A stretch of DNA of 7,898 nt from Vulcanimicrobiota bacterium. GTDB taxonomy: Bacteria > Vulcanimicrobiota > Vulcanimicrobiia > Vulcanimicrobiales > Vulcanimicrobiaceae. Below, one piece after another: positions 1-6,864 of the stretch. The stretch's first letter is position 1. Each line of letters begins with the position of its first letter. The stretch is taken from NCBI GenBank assembly GCA_019233415.1, contig JAFAMK010000293.1:1-7898 (forward strand), read 5' to 3'. The translations under genes were made by a program, and so were the position numbers. Below the pieces are notes generated by a model, which ran no database searches, had not been told where the DNA came from, and was given only the letters and a program-made list of their open reading frames with translations.

Positions 1-1805
1 TGCTGCTGCACCACGTGTGGGGAAGTTTCGACCGTGTGCCGCGTGCGGCGGCAGAACGATATTTCCGCAAGAACCAGTGCGCGCACGGCGGCTGGGAGCT
101 GGCGTACGGCGACGGCGGCGAGCTGAGCGCGAGCGTCGAGGCGTACATGGCGCTGCGACTGCTCGGCGTGCCGGCCGACGATCCCGCGCTGCGCCGGGCG
201 ACGTCGTTCATCCTCGAACGCGGCGGGATCACGCGCGCGCGCATCTTCACCAAGATGCACCTCGCGCTGATCGGCGCATACGGCTGGGCGGGGCTTCCGG
301 CGCTCCCGCCGTGGCTGATGGTCCTGCCGGATCGGGGCCCGTTCTCGATCTACGACCTGTCGAGCTGGGCGCGCGGGAGCACCGTTCCGCTGATCCTGCT
401 CTTCGACCGCAAGCCGGTCTACGGCCCGCGATTGAGCCTCGACGAGCTGTACGCCGAAGGAATCGAGAACGCGGCCTTCGCGCTGCCGGCCGGGAAGGAC
501 GCGTTCGAGCGGCTCTTCGTCAGGATCGACGGCGCGCTGAAGTGGAGCGAACGGCTCGGTTTCGTGCCGTTTCGCGAACGCGGGCTCGCGCTCGCCGAGA
601 AGTGGACCGTCGAGCGCCAGGAGCACACCGGCGACTGGGGTGGGATCATGCCCGCGATGCTCAATGCGATGCTCGCGCTGCGGGCCATCGGCTATAGCCC
701 GGACGATCCCGTCGTCGTGCGCGGCTGGGCGGCGATCGACGGCTTCACGATCACCGCGAACGGCGCGTACCGCGTGCAGCCGTGCATCTCGCCGGTGTGG
801 GACACCGGCCTCGCGGTGCGTTCGCTCGTCGATGCCGGCGTGCGGCGCGACGACCCGCGGCTCGTTGCTGCGGTGTCGTGGCTGCTCGACAAGCAGATCG
901 TCGCGCGGTACGGCGACTGGTCGGTAAAGAATCGCGACGGAAAGCCCGGCGGCTGGGCGTTCGAGTTCGAGAACGCGTGGTATCCGGACGTCGACGACAC
1001 CGCGGTCGTCGCGATGGCGCTCGCCGCGGTCGATCATCCGCAGGCGAAGCGCGTGCGCGGGGCGCTCGCGCGCGCGGCGCAGTGGGTCGCGACGATGCAG
1101 TGCCGCACCGGCGGCTGGGGCGCATTCGACGTCGACAACGACAAGGACTGGCTCAACCGCATCCCCTACGGCGACTTGAAGGCGATGATCGACCCGAGCA
1201 CCGCCGACGTCACCGCGCGCGTGCTCGAAATGATCGCGCGCTGCGGCCTCGACGACTTCGACCGCGCGCGCTTCGACCGCGGGCTCGCGTACCTGCTGAA
1301 CGAACAGGAACGCGACGGCGCGTGGTTCGGCCGCTGGGGCGTGAACTACGTCTACGGCACGAGCGGCGCGCTCGCCGCGCTCGGGCTGACGCGCGCGAAC
1401 GACCGCGCGGTCGACGAAGCGGTGGTGCGCGGCGCGGTGTGGCTCAAGAGCGTCCAGCAGCAGAACGGCGGCTGGGGCGAGTCGACCGACACCTACAAGG
1501 ATCCCAAGCTGCGCGGAACCGGCACGGTGACGGCGAGCCAAACCGCGTGGGCGCTGATCGGGCTGCTGGCGTGCACGGAACGGCTGCCGTCGATCGCCGA
1601 CGCGTTCGCGCCCGCGATCGAGCGCGGCGTCGACTATCTGCTACGAACGCAGCGGCCGGACGGAACGTGGAACGAGCCGGAATTTACCGGGACCGGCTTC
1701 CCGGTACACTTCTACTTGAACTACCACCAGTACCGGCTGCACTTCCCGCTCTCGGCGCTCGGGCGCTACGCCGCGTCGCGCCGCCGTATCGCATCCGCGG
1801 ATTGA
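1..1805 (+). CDS. shc: Squalene-hopene cyclase, 5'-partial
   Basis: Class II triterpene cyclase that folds squalene into hopene/hopanol at the membrane surface, the committed step of hopanoid synthesis. The frame is open from base 3 through the left edge. A GTG at 15 is only an internal codon: the residues before it (LLHH) continue the family alignment, and by comparison with the Alicyclobacillus enzyme about 45-50 N-terminal residues lie outside the window. The catalytic protonating motif DVDDTA is encoded at 987-1004; the middle Asp (codon 993) corresponds to the known proton donor. Several QW repeats (Q-x-x-x-G-x-W) are visible: QCRTGGWG from 1098, QERDGAWFGRW near 1305-1340, QQQNGGWGE near 1460, QRPDGTWNEP near 1650. 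The C-terminal GTGFP...YHQYRLHFP block is typical of the family. TGA stop at 1803-1805. The last 40 bp overlap the convergent diiron gene. Identification is very secure; being partial is due to the window edge. Confidence 0.97.
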   Translation, partial: LLHHVWGSFDRVPRAAAERYFRKNQCAHGGWELAYGDGGELSASVEAYMALRLLGVPADDPALRRATSFILERGGITRARIFTKMHLALIGAYGWAGLPALPPWLMVLPDRGPFSIYDLSSWARGSTVPLILLFDRKPVYGPRLSLDELYAEGIENAAFALPAGKDAFERLFVRIDGALKWSERLGFVPFRERGLALAEKWTVERQEHTGDWGGIMPAMLNAMLALRAIGYSPDDPVVVRGWAAIDGFTITANGAYRVQPCISPVWDTGLAVRSLVDAGVRRDDPRLVAAVSWLLDKQIVARYGDWSVKNRDGKPGGWAFEFENAWYPDVDDTAVVAMALAAVDHPQAKRVRGALARAAQWVATMQCRTGGWGAFDVDNDKDWLNRIPYGDLKAMIDPSTADVTARVLEMIARCGLDDFDRARFDRGLAYLLNEQERDGAWFGRWGVNYVYGTSGALAALGLTRANDRAVDEAVVRGAVWLKSVQQQNGGWGESTDTYKDPKLRGTGTVTASQTAWALIGLLACTERLPSIADAFAPAIERGVDYLLRTQRPDGTWNEPEFTGTGFPVHFYLNYHQYRLHFPLSALGRYAASRRRIASAD

Positions 1806-2665
1806 CCGCCCGCGGTGTTTGCTGCGGCCGTTTCGGCACGGGGCGGCAGCATGCGAATTCCGGCGAGCAGCAGCGTCGCGAGGACCGGCATCACCGTCGG
1901 CTTGAGCAGGTGGGGATCGAGGCGCGCCATCATCCGGCGGTTCTCGGCGAGCGCGGCTTCGAGGAACATCGCCGGGGTGACGCTCTTGACGATCGCGTCC
2001 AGCTCCGGATCGTCGAGCTTGGTCGGGATCGTCGGCATCTGCGTGGCACCCTGCGCCGTCCCGAGCGTCGCGCGGACGTGGTACTTGAGCGCTTTGATCG
2101 TGCGCAGCCCCATCGTGTCGCGGCCGGCGCGCGCCTCTTCGTAGCGCCACCAGTTCACGAAGAACGCGATGTGGCGCGCCTCCTCCCACAGGACGTTCTC
2201 GAAGATCGACAGGAACGACTCGGGAAAGAGCCGTTTTTCGCGCGCGATCGCGAACGCACCGAAACCAACGAACGAATCGGTGCATTCTCCAAAACCGAAG
2301 ATGCAGAAATCGTCCTTGTCCGCCGGCGGGTCCCCGATCGGGATCAGCGGCGCGTCGATCCCGTAGTGATCGACGACGAACGACATCAGCCGCCCGTGGC
2401 GCGTCTCCTCGACGCCCTGCAAGGCGACCGCCTCGCGGATCTGTGGATCGTCCAAGGTGCGCGCGAACGCCGTCACCATCCGGCCGGCGCGCTGCTCGAT
2501 CGAGCGCGCGTAGCTCCAGAACGGGAACGCGCGCAGGCGCGCCAGATGCAGCGCGTCCAGCCGCGGCCACGGCAGTTCGGCGGGCTCGAAGGCGGCGTGT
2601 GTGTCGATGAACGTCCGGCAGAAGAGTTCGCGGTGTTGTGGCGTCCCGACTCGCATTCGCGCCAC
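1766..2665 (-). CDS. Ferritin-like diiron carboxylate protein, probable oxygenase, substrate unknown
   Basis: A 299-residue protein with two copies of the classic diiron signature: E57 followed 30 residues later by E87-T-R-H90 (motif EETRH), and E128 followed 34 residues later by E162-A-R-H165 (motif EEARH). These would supply four Glu and two His ligands on a four-helix bundle, as in rubrerythrin, AurF-type N-oxygenases and other O2-activating diiron enzymes. Hydroxylation, desaturation or N-oxygenation are all possible; I cannot name the family or substrate. Residues about 258-270 form a hydrophobic stretch that could contact membrane, followed by a low-complexity Ala-rich tail. The start is GTG at 2665; ATG at 2656 is an alternative, and an in-frame stop at 2696-2698 excludes longer versions. 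AGGAGGGG (complement of 2686-2693) lies about 20 bases upstream, too far to be a good ribosome site. It is divergent from squalene synthase and convergent with shc, so a role in hopanoid or isoprenoid oxidation is a guess from context. Confidence 0.85.
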   Translation of the reverse strand: MARMRVGTPQHRELFCRTFIDTHAAFEPAELPWPRLDALHLARLRAFPFWSYARSIEQRAGRMVTAFARTLDDPQIREAVALQGVEETRHGRLMSFVVDHYGIDAPLIPIGDPPADKDDFCIFGFGECTDSFVGFGAFAIAREKRLFPESFLSIFENVLWEEARHIAFFVNWWRYEEARAGRDTMGLRTIKALKYHVRATLGTAQGATQMPTIPTKLDDPELDAIVKSVTPAMFLEAALAENRRMMARLDPHLLKPTVMPVLATLLLAGIRMLPPRAETAAANTAGGQSADAIRRRDAA

Positions 2666-2684
2666 TATTGCCCAGGGCGACGAG

Positions 2685-2708
2685 GCCCCTCCTGCTCAAG
2701 GGAGAGGC
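2685..2708. repeat. Imperfect GC-rich hairpin in the divergent intergenic region
   Basis: Arms GCCCCTCCT (2685-2693) and GGGAGAGGC (2700-2708) pair with eight Watson-Crick pairs, one C/A mismatch and one T-G wobble around a six-base loop GCTCAA. No T-run follows on either strand, so it is not a typical intrinsic terminator. It could be a REP-like interspersed palindrome, an operator, or an mRNA 5' structure. Copy number in the genome cannot be judged from one window. Confidence 0.4.
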
Positions 2709-2741
2709 GCGGACGACTCGGCGACGGAAGTCCCGCGACGT

Positions 2742-2747
2742 GGAGGT
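2742..2747 (+). promoter_or_regulatory. Candidate ribosome binding site for squalene synthase
   Basis: GGAGGT lies 13 bases before GTG 2761. The spacing is rather long, but this is the best Shine-Dalgarno match near the candidate starts and favours GTG 2761 over the far-upstream GTG 2638. A weaker GGAAG at 2726-2730 would serve GTG 2740, which is the main competing start. Confidence 0.4.
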
Positions 2748-2760
2748 AGCACGGCCGGGC

Positions 2761-3804
2761 GTGAGGGCCCCCGAAACCACGGCCCCGGCGGCCGCGGATC
2801 GCGCGTCGCGTCTGCTCCTTCCGCGCGTCTCGCGCACCTTCGCGCTCGGGATCAAGATGCTCCCCGCGAAGCTCGAATCGCCGGTGCGCATCGGCTATTT
2901 GCTGTGCCGGATCGCCGATACGGTCGAGGACGATCTCGCACTGAGCGCCGAGCGCAAGGCCGAACTGCTCGATGCGTTCTTGTCGTGCTTCGACGATCCC
3001 GCGCGCGCCGACACGTTCGGTGCGCGCGTCGCCGAGTTCACCGCGAACGACGACTACCTTGCGCTCGTCGCGCACACCGGAACGGTCTTCGTCGCGTTTC
3101 GTGCGCTCGACGAGCCGACGCGCGCGATCCTGCGCCGCTGGGTCACCGAGATGGTGCGCGGGATGCGTGAGTTCGTGCTGGCGCATCCGCACGGGATTCG
3201 CATCGCGAGCGTCGAGGAGTTTCGCCGCTACTGCTACTTCGTCGCGGGAACGGTCGGACATCTGCTCACCGAACTCTGGCACGTGCACTCCGCGTTCGTC
3301 GGCAACGGCACGTACACGCGGCTGCTCACCGACTGCGAGGCGTTCGGGGAGGCACTGCAGACCGTCAACATCCTCAAGGACATCGCCTGGGACGCCGAGC
3401 ACGAGAACGCGATCTACGTGCCGGCCGACTTGCTCGCCGCCGCCGGCAGCGCGCACGACACGATCCTACGGCCCGACCTGCGCGCGGCGAACCGTGCGGC
3501 GCTCGAACCGCTGATGCGGCTCGCGCAGGACGACGTCGAGCGCGCGCTGCGCTACATCGAAGCGCTCCCCGCCGGCGCGATGCGGGTGCGGCTGTTCTGC
3601 GTGCTGCCGGTCCTGTTCGCGGTGGCGACGATGCGCGAGCTGGAACAGTCCGACGCGATGCTCGTCTCCGGCGGCGGCGTGAAGATCAGTCGCGCCGAAG
3701 TGCGCGCGCTGGTCATCGCCGGCTCGACCTCGACGCTGACGAACCGCACGCTGCGCTGGCTCGTCGACCGCGTCCGCAAACGCCCCTTCACCTTCCCGGC
3801 CTGA
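2761..3804 (+). CDS. Squalene synthase, one-step (eukaryote-type) class
   Basis: Joins two farnesyl diphosphates head-to-head, via presqualene diphosphate and with NADPH, to give squalene for the neighbouring cyclase. With start GTG 2761 the protein has 347 residues. The first Asp-rich motif is DTVEDD (D53-D57), preceded by SRTFALGIKMLP. A YCYFVAGTVG block has Y157 at the position of the catalytic Tyr of eukaryotic squalene synthase (YCHYVAG). The second Asp-rich motif is DIAWD (D207-D211) within NILKDIAWD. Near the end, RLFCVLPVLFAVAT matches the FCAIP...AIAT block characteristic of true squalene synthases and not of HpnC, HpnD or CrtB. The C-terminal membrane anchor of eukaryotic enzymes is absent. 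The frame is open back to GTG 2638 (388 residues), but that extension is Arg-rich, lacks family similarity and would overlap the diverging gene; GTG 2740 is another possible start. First gene of the plus-strand operon; hpnA follows after 7 bp. Confidence 0.92.
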   Translation: MRAPETTAPAAADRASRLLLPRVSRTFALGIKMLPAKLESPVRIGYLLCRIADTVEDDLALSAERKAELLDAFLSCFDDPARADTFGARVAEFTANDDYLALVAHTGTVFVAFRALDEPTRAILRRWVTEMVRGMREFVLAHPHGIRIASVEEFRRYCYFVAGTVGHLLTELWHVHSAFVGNGTYTRLLTDCEAFGEALQTVNILKDIAWDAEHENAIYVPADLLAAAGSAHDTILRPDLRAANRAALEPLMRLAQDDVERALRYIEALPAGAMRVRLFCVLPVLFAVATMRELEQSDAMLVSGGGVKISRAEVRALVIAGSTSTLTNRTLRWLVDRVRKRPFTFPA

Positions 3805-3811
3805 GCCGCGC

Positions 3812-4840
3812 GTGCGGACCGCGTTCGTCACCGGCGGCTCCGGCTTCGTCGGCGCGAACCTCGTGCGCGCGCTGCTCGCCGGCGGCTGGCGCGTGCGCGC
3901 GCTCGTGCGCGGCGATTCGCCCTCGCTGCTCGGGCTCGGCGTCGAGATCGTGCGCGGCGATCTCTTCATCCCGCACCTCGCGGATGCGATGCGCGGCTGC
4001 GACGCGCTCTTTCACGTCGCCGCGGCCTACAGCTTGTGGCGGCGCGACCGCGACGACGTGCTACGCACGAACGTCGACGGAACGCGCGCGGTGCTCGCCG
4101 CCGCGCGCGCGGCCGGCGTTCCGCGCACGGTGCACACCAGTTCGGTCGCGGCGATCGGCGTGCGCGCCGACGGCACGCCGGCCGACGAGACGTACCAGAG
4201 CCCGCCGGAGCGGCTGATCGGGACGTACAAGAAGTCCAAGTACTTCGGCGAGCGGGAGGCGCGGCGCGCGTTCGAGGCCGGCCAGGACGTCGTGATCGTC
4301 AACCCGACGACCCCCCTCGGCCCGTGGGACGTCAAGCCGACGCCGACCGGCGAGATCGTCGTGCGGTTCCTGCGGCGCCGGATGCCGGCCTACGTCGAGA
4401 CGGGGCTGAATCTCATCGACGTGCGCGACGTCGCGGCGGGGCACATTCTCGCCTACGAGCGCGGGGTCGCCGGCGAGCGGTACATCCTCGGGCACGAGAA
4501 CCTCAGCCTGCGGGCGCTCCTCGACCGGCTCGCCGCGATCACGGGCCTGCCCGCCCCGCGGGTGCGCCTTCCGCGCGCGATCCCGCTCGCCTATGCGGCG
4601 CTCGGCGAGCATGTCCTGGCGCGCATGGGGATCGCGCCGGACGTCTCCGTGGAGAGCGTCCGGATGGCGAAGCAGCGAATGTTCTACGTTGCGGAGAAGG
4701 CCGTTCGGGAACTCGGACTCCCGCAGAGCGATGGAACCAACGCGCTCGCGGATGCGGTCACCTGGTTCCGAGATCACGGGTACGACCGTGACATACGACC
4801 GACGGAGGATGGATGGCGCTCTCTCTCAAGCAGGCCCTAG
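3812..4840 (+). CDS. hpnA: HpnA, hopanoid-associated NAD(P)-dependent sugar epimerase/dehydratase
   Basis: Extended short-chain dehydrogenase/reductase of 342 residues, of the type found almost always in hopanoid clusters. Its exact substrate is not established; a role on the sugar-derived side chain or head group is assumed from context. The N-terminal Rossmann motif is TGGSGFVG (residues 7-14, GxxGxxG). The active-site elements are T109-S110-S111 and YKKSK with Y139 and K143. Family-typical blocks follow: HVAAAYSLW, DGTPADET, VNPTTPLGP with KPTPTGEIV, and MPAYVETGLNL. Start is GTG 3812, 7 bp after the synthase stop, with no good Shine-Dalgarno sequence, so translation is probably coupled. 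The last 28 bp overlap the start of hpnH and carry the hpnH ribosome site. Identification is secure; the reaction is not. Confidence 0.94.
   Translation: MRTAFVTGGSGFVGANLVRALLAGGWRVRALVRGDSPSLLGLGVEIVRGDLFIPHLADAMRGCDALFHVAAAYSLWRRDRDDVLRTNVDGTRAVLAAARAAGVPRTVHTSSVAAIGVRADGTPADETYQSPPERLIGTYKKSKYFGEREARRAFEAGQDVVIVNPTTPLGPWDVKPTPTGEIVVRFLRRRMPAYVETGLNLIDVRDVAAGHILAYERGVAGERYILGHENLSLRALLDRLAAITGLPAPRVRLPRAIPLAYAALGEHVLARMGIAPDVSVESVRMAKQRMFYVAEKAVRELGLPQSDGTNALADAVTWFRDHGYDRDIRPTEDGWRSLSSRP
4804..4808 (+). promoter_or_regulatory. Ribosome binding site of hpnH inside the end of hpnA
   Basis: GGAGG sits four bases before ATG 4813, within the hpnA coding sequence. A second ATG at 4809 is in another frame and opens no useful reading frame. 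This is the clearest Shine-Dalgarno match in the operon and supports ATG 4813 as the hpnH start. The spacer is short. Confidence 0.65.
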
Positions 4841-5832
4841 CGGTCGGCGGCTACGTGATCCGGCAGCGGCTGGCGGGGCGCACGCGCTATCCGCTGGTCC
4901 TGATGCTGGAGCCGCTCTTCCGCTGCAACCTGGCCTGCAGCGGGTGCGGCAAGATCCAGCACCCGGTCGACGTACTGCGCCGCCACCTCACCCCCGAGCA
5001 GTGCTTCGCCGCGGTCGAGGAGTGCGGTGCGCCGGTCGTCTCGATCCCCGGCGGTGAGCCGCTCCTGCACCCGCAGATCGACGAGATCGTGAAGGGTCTC
5101 GTCGCGCGCAAGAAGTTCGTCTACCTCTGCACCAACGCGATTCGCCTGGAGCAGAGCCTCGACAAGTTCACGCCCTCGCCCTACTTCTCGTTCAGCGTCC
5201 ACCTCGACGGACCGCGCGAAGTCCACGACCACGCGGTCGCGCGCGACGGCATCTACGACGTCGCCGTCAAGGCAATCAAGGCCGCGAAGGCGCGCGGGTT
5301 CCGCGTCACGACCAACACGACGATCTTCGACGGCGCCGATCCGGCGACGTTCCAGTCGTTCTTCGACTACCTGACCGACGACTTGAAGGTCGACGGGATG
5401 ATGATCTCGCCGGGCTACCGCTACGAGAAGGCGCCCGACCAGGACCACTTCCTCGCGAAGGAGCAGACGCGCCAGCTCTTCCGCGCGATCCTCGCGCCGT
5501 ACAAGGCCGGCAAGAAGGCGTGGCACTTCAACGCCAGCCCCTTCTTCCTCGACTTCCTGACCGGCGAAAAGGAGTACGACTGCACCCCGTGGGGCATGCC
5601 CAGCTACAGCCTCTTCGGTTGGCAGAAGCCGTGCTATCTGCTCGGCGAGGGCTACGCGCAGTCGTATCAAGAGCTGCTGAGCGACACCGAGTGGGACAAG
5701 TACGGACACGCCAGCGGCAATCCGAAGTGCGAGGACTGCATGGTCCACTCCGGCTTCGAAGCGACCGCGGCGGCCGACATGATGCGCCCGCAGAATATCT
5801 TCGCGTCGGTGAGAGCCCTCGTCGCCAAGTAG
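4813..5832 (+). CDS. hpnH: HpnH, radical SAM adenosylhopane synthase
   Basis: Radical S-adenosylmethionine enzyme that adds a 5'-deoxyadenosyl radical to diploptene to form adenosylhopane, the first intermediate of C35 extended hopanoids such as bacteriohopanetetrol. The 339-residue protein has the cluster-binding motif C38-x3-C42-x2-C45 (CNLACSGC) and the SAM-contact GGEP motif in SIPGGEPLLHP near residue 80. The C-terminal part, as in the HpnH family (DUF3463), contains C257, C274, C306 and C309 (CTPWGMPSYSLFGWQKPC and CEDC). The N-terminal sequence ahead of the radical SAM core (LKQALAVGGYVIRQRL) is family-typical. It starts inside hpnA with a GGAGG site, and the next gene begins one base after its stop. 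Its presence implies that this organism makes side-chain-extended hopanoids and not only hopene; hpnG, which would act next, is not in the window. Confidence 0.96.
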   Translation: MALSLKQALAVGGYVIRQRLAGRTRYPLVLMLEPLFRCNLACSGCGKIQHPVDVLRRHLTPEQCFAAVEECGAPVVSIPGGEPLLHPQIDEIVKGLVARKKFVYLCTNAIRLEQSLDKFTPSPYFSFSVHLDGPREVHDHAVARDGIYDVAVKAIKAAKARGFRVTTNTTIFDGADPATFQSFFDYLTDDLKVDGMMISPGYRYEKAPDQDHFLAKEQTRQLFRAILAPYKAGKKAWHFNASPFFLDFLTGEKEYDCTPWGMPSYSLFGWQKPCYLLGEGYAQSYQELLSDTEWDKYGHASGNPKCEDCMVHSGFEATAAADMMRPQNIFASVRALVAK

Positions 5833-5833
5833 C

Positions 5834-6829
5834 GTGATCCGCGCCTCGTTCGAGGCGTTCGAGGCCTATCTGGAGCGCGCGGTCGACCGCCTCGACGCGA
5901 CGACGCCGATGCGCGCGCTCGTGCGCGAGCACTTCGCGTTCGACGATCCGGCCGCCAAGCGCGGGAAGCGGCTGCGCCCGCGCATCCTCGTCGCGGTCGC
6001 CGAAACCGAAGGCGCGAACGGCGAGGACGCGTTCGCAGCGGCGGCGGCGATCGAGCTGCTGCACAACTTCTCGCTCGTCCACGACGACATCGAAGACCGC
6101 GACGAACTCCGTCACGGCCGCCCGACGCTGTGGATCACGCACGGCATCCCCGCGGCGCTGACCGCGGGCGACGCGATGTGCGCGCTCAGCTTCACGACGC
6201 TGCTCGACGACCCCGTCGCGCGCGCGCCGGAAGCGCTCGCGGCCATGTCGGCGTGCCTGCACCGCGGCAACTACGCGATGTGCCTGGGTCAAGGCGCAGA
6301 CATTGGCTTCGAGACGTCGCCGTCGGTGTCGTTCGCGGAGTACATCGCGATGATCGAGGGCAAGACCGCCGCGCTGTTCGCGACGTCATGCGAATTGGGT
6401 GCGCTTACCGCGGGCGTGGCGCCGGCGCGCGCGGCGGCCTACGCGCGGATGGGGCGCGCCTACGGGCTCGCCTTCCAGGTGCGCGACGACGTGCTCGGCA
6501 CCTGGGGAACACCGGCGGAGACCGGCAAGCCGGCCGGTGCAGACATACGGCGCCGCAAGTGGTCGTTTCCGGTCGCCTGGGCGATGGACGGGCCGCCCTC
6601 GGCCGACCGCGCGGTCGTCGCGCGCGCCTACGCCTCGATCGGCGAACTGGCCGCCGGCGACGCCGACGCCGTGATCGCCGCGCTCGAACGTCTCGGCGCG
6701 CACGCCGCCGCCGACGCCGCCTGCGACGCTTACATCGCCGAAGCCGTCGCCGTCGCCGCCGAACACCACCTCGACGGCGAAGGCCGGCTAGCGGAGCTGT
6801 TCGCCTCAACCGCACGCCGCACGGTGTAG
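5834..6829 (+). CDS. Short-chain polyprenyl diphosphate synthase (probable farnesyl or geranylgeranyl diphosphate synthase)
   Basis: Trans-isoprenyl diphosphate synthase of 331 residues that condenses isopentenyl diphosphate with allylic diphosphates in the cytosol. The KRLRP motif near residues 45-49 binds diphosphate. The first Asp-rich motif is DDIED (D84-D88) in LVHDDIEDRDELRHGRPT, with no two-residue insertion of the bacterial FPP synthase (IspA) type; F79 five residues before the first Asp is an aromatic chain-length stop that indicates a short product. The second Asp-rich region is FQVRDDVLGTWG, where the last Asp of DDxxD is Gly, a variant common in actinobacterial-type enzymes, followed by TGKPAGADIRRRKWS. 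GTG start one base after the hpnH stop, with no strong ribosome site, so coupled translation is likely. In this setting farnesyl diphosphate for squalene synthase is the expected product, but geranylgeranyl diphosphate cannot be excluded from sequence. Confidence 0.9.
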   Translation: MIRASFEAFEAYLERAVDRLDATTPMRALVREHFAFDDPAAKRGKRLRPRILVAVAETEGANGEDAFAAAAAIELLHNFSLVHDDIEDRDELRHGRPTLWITHGIPAALTAGDAMCALSFTTLLDDPVARAPEALAAMSACLHRGNYAMCLGQGADIGFETSPSVSFAEYIAMIEGKTAALFATSCELGALTAGVAPARAAAYARMGRAYGLAFQVRDDVLGTWGTPAETGKPAGADIRRRKWSFPVAWAMDGPPSADRAVVARAYASIGELAAGDADAVIAALERLGAHAAADAACDAYIAEAVAVAAEHHLDGEGRLAELFASTARRTV

Positions 6830-6864
6830 GCGGTCCGCGGCGTCCTTAGCGCGTAGTGGGCGGG

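Larger units (their letters stand above)
2666..2760. promoter_or_regulatory. Divergent intergenic region, probable site of both promoters
   Basis: This is the only gap between the diverging diiron gene and the squalene-synthase operon, about 95 bp, so promoters for both directions should lie here or just inside the diiron gene. I see no convincing -35/-10 pair on either strand. The main visible structure is the hairpin at 2685-2708. An alternative short stem, GGGC 2675-2678 with GCCC 2685-2688, uses part of the same bases. The plus-strand reading frame stays open through this stretch (from GTG 2638), so if the synthase starts further upstream than I propose, this region would be coding. Confidence 0.4.

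Noticed and set aside
15..17. GTG at 15 as the true start of shc
   Set aside because: The codons before it continue the family alignment (LLHH) and the N-terminal part of the cyclase fold would be missing; the gene simply begins left of the window.
1686..1705. Perfect 7-bp stem ACCGGGA/TCCCGGT near the end of shc
   Set aside because: It lies within codons for the conserved TGTGFP region of the cyclase, with no T-run, so coding constraint and GC content explain it.
782..2749. Very long plus-strand open frame of 655 codons across shc and the diiron gene
   Set aside because: It is an Arg/Ala-rich shadow of the high-GC genes in other frames; the translation has no recognisable domain, while the overlapping shc and diiron frames carry catalytic motifs.
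1641..2891. Long minus-strand open frame of 416 codons overlapping the diiron gene
   Set aside because: Composition is Arg/Ala/Asp-rich without motifs; the adjacent frame encodes the convincing diiron protein, so this is a high-GC shadow.
6532..6540. GCCGGCCGG-type palindromic run in the prenyl synthase as a regulatory site
   Set aside because: It encodes the family-typical TGKPAG segment and is a by-product of high-GC codon choice.
6814..6843. Stem ACGCCGC/GCGGCGT with a 16-base loop across the prenyl synthase stop, as a terminator
   Set aside because: The stem is only seven pairs, the loop is long and no T-run follows; such pairings are expected by chance at this GC content.
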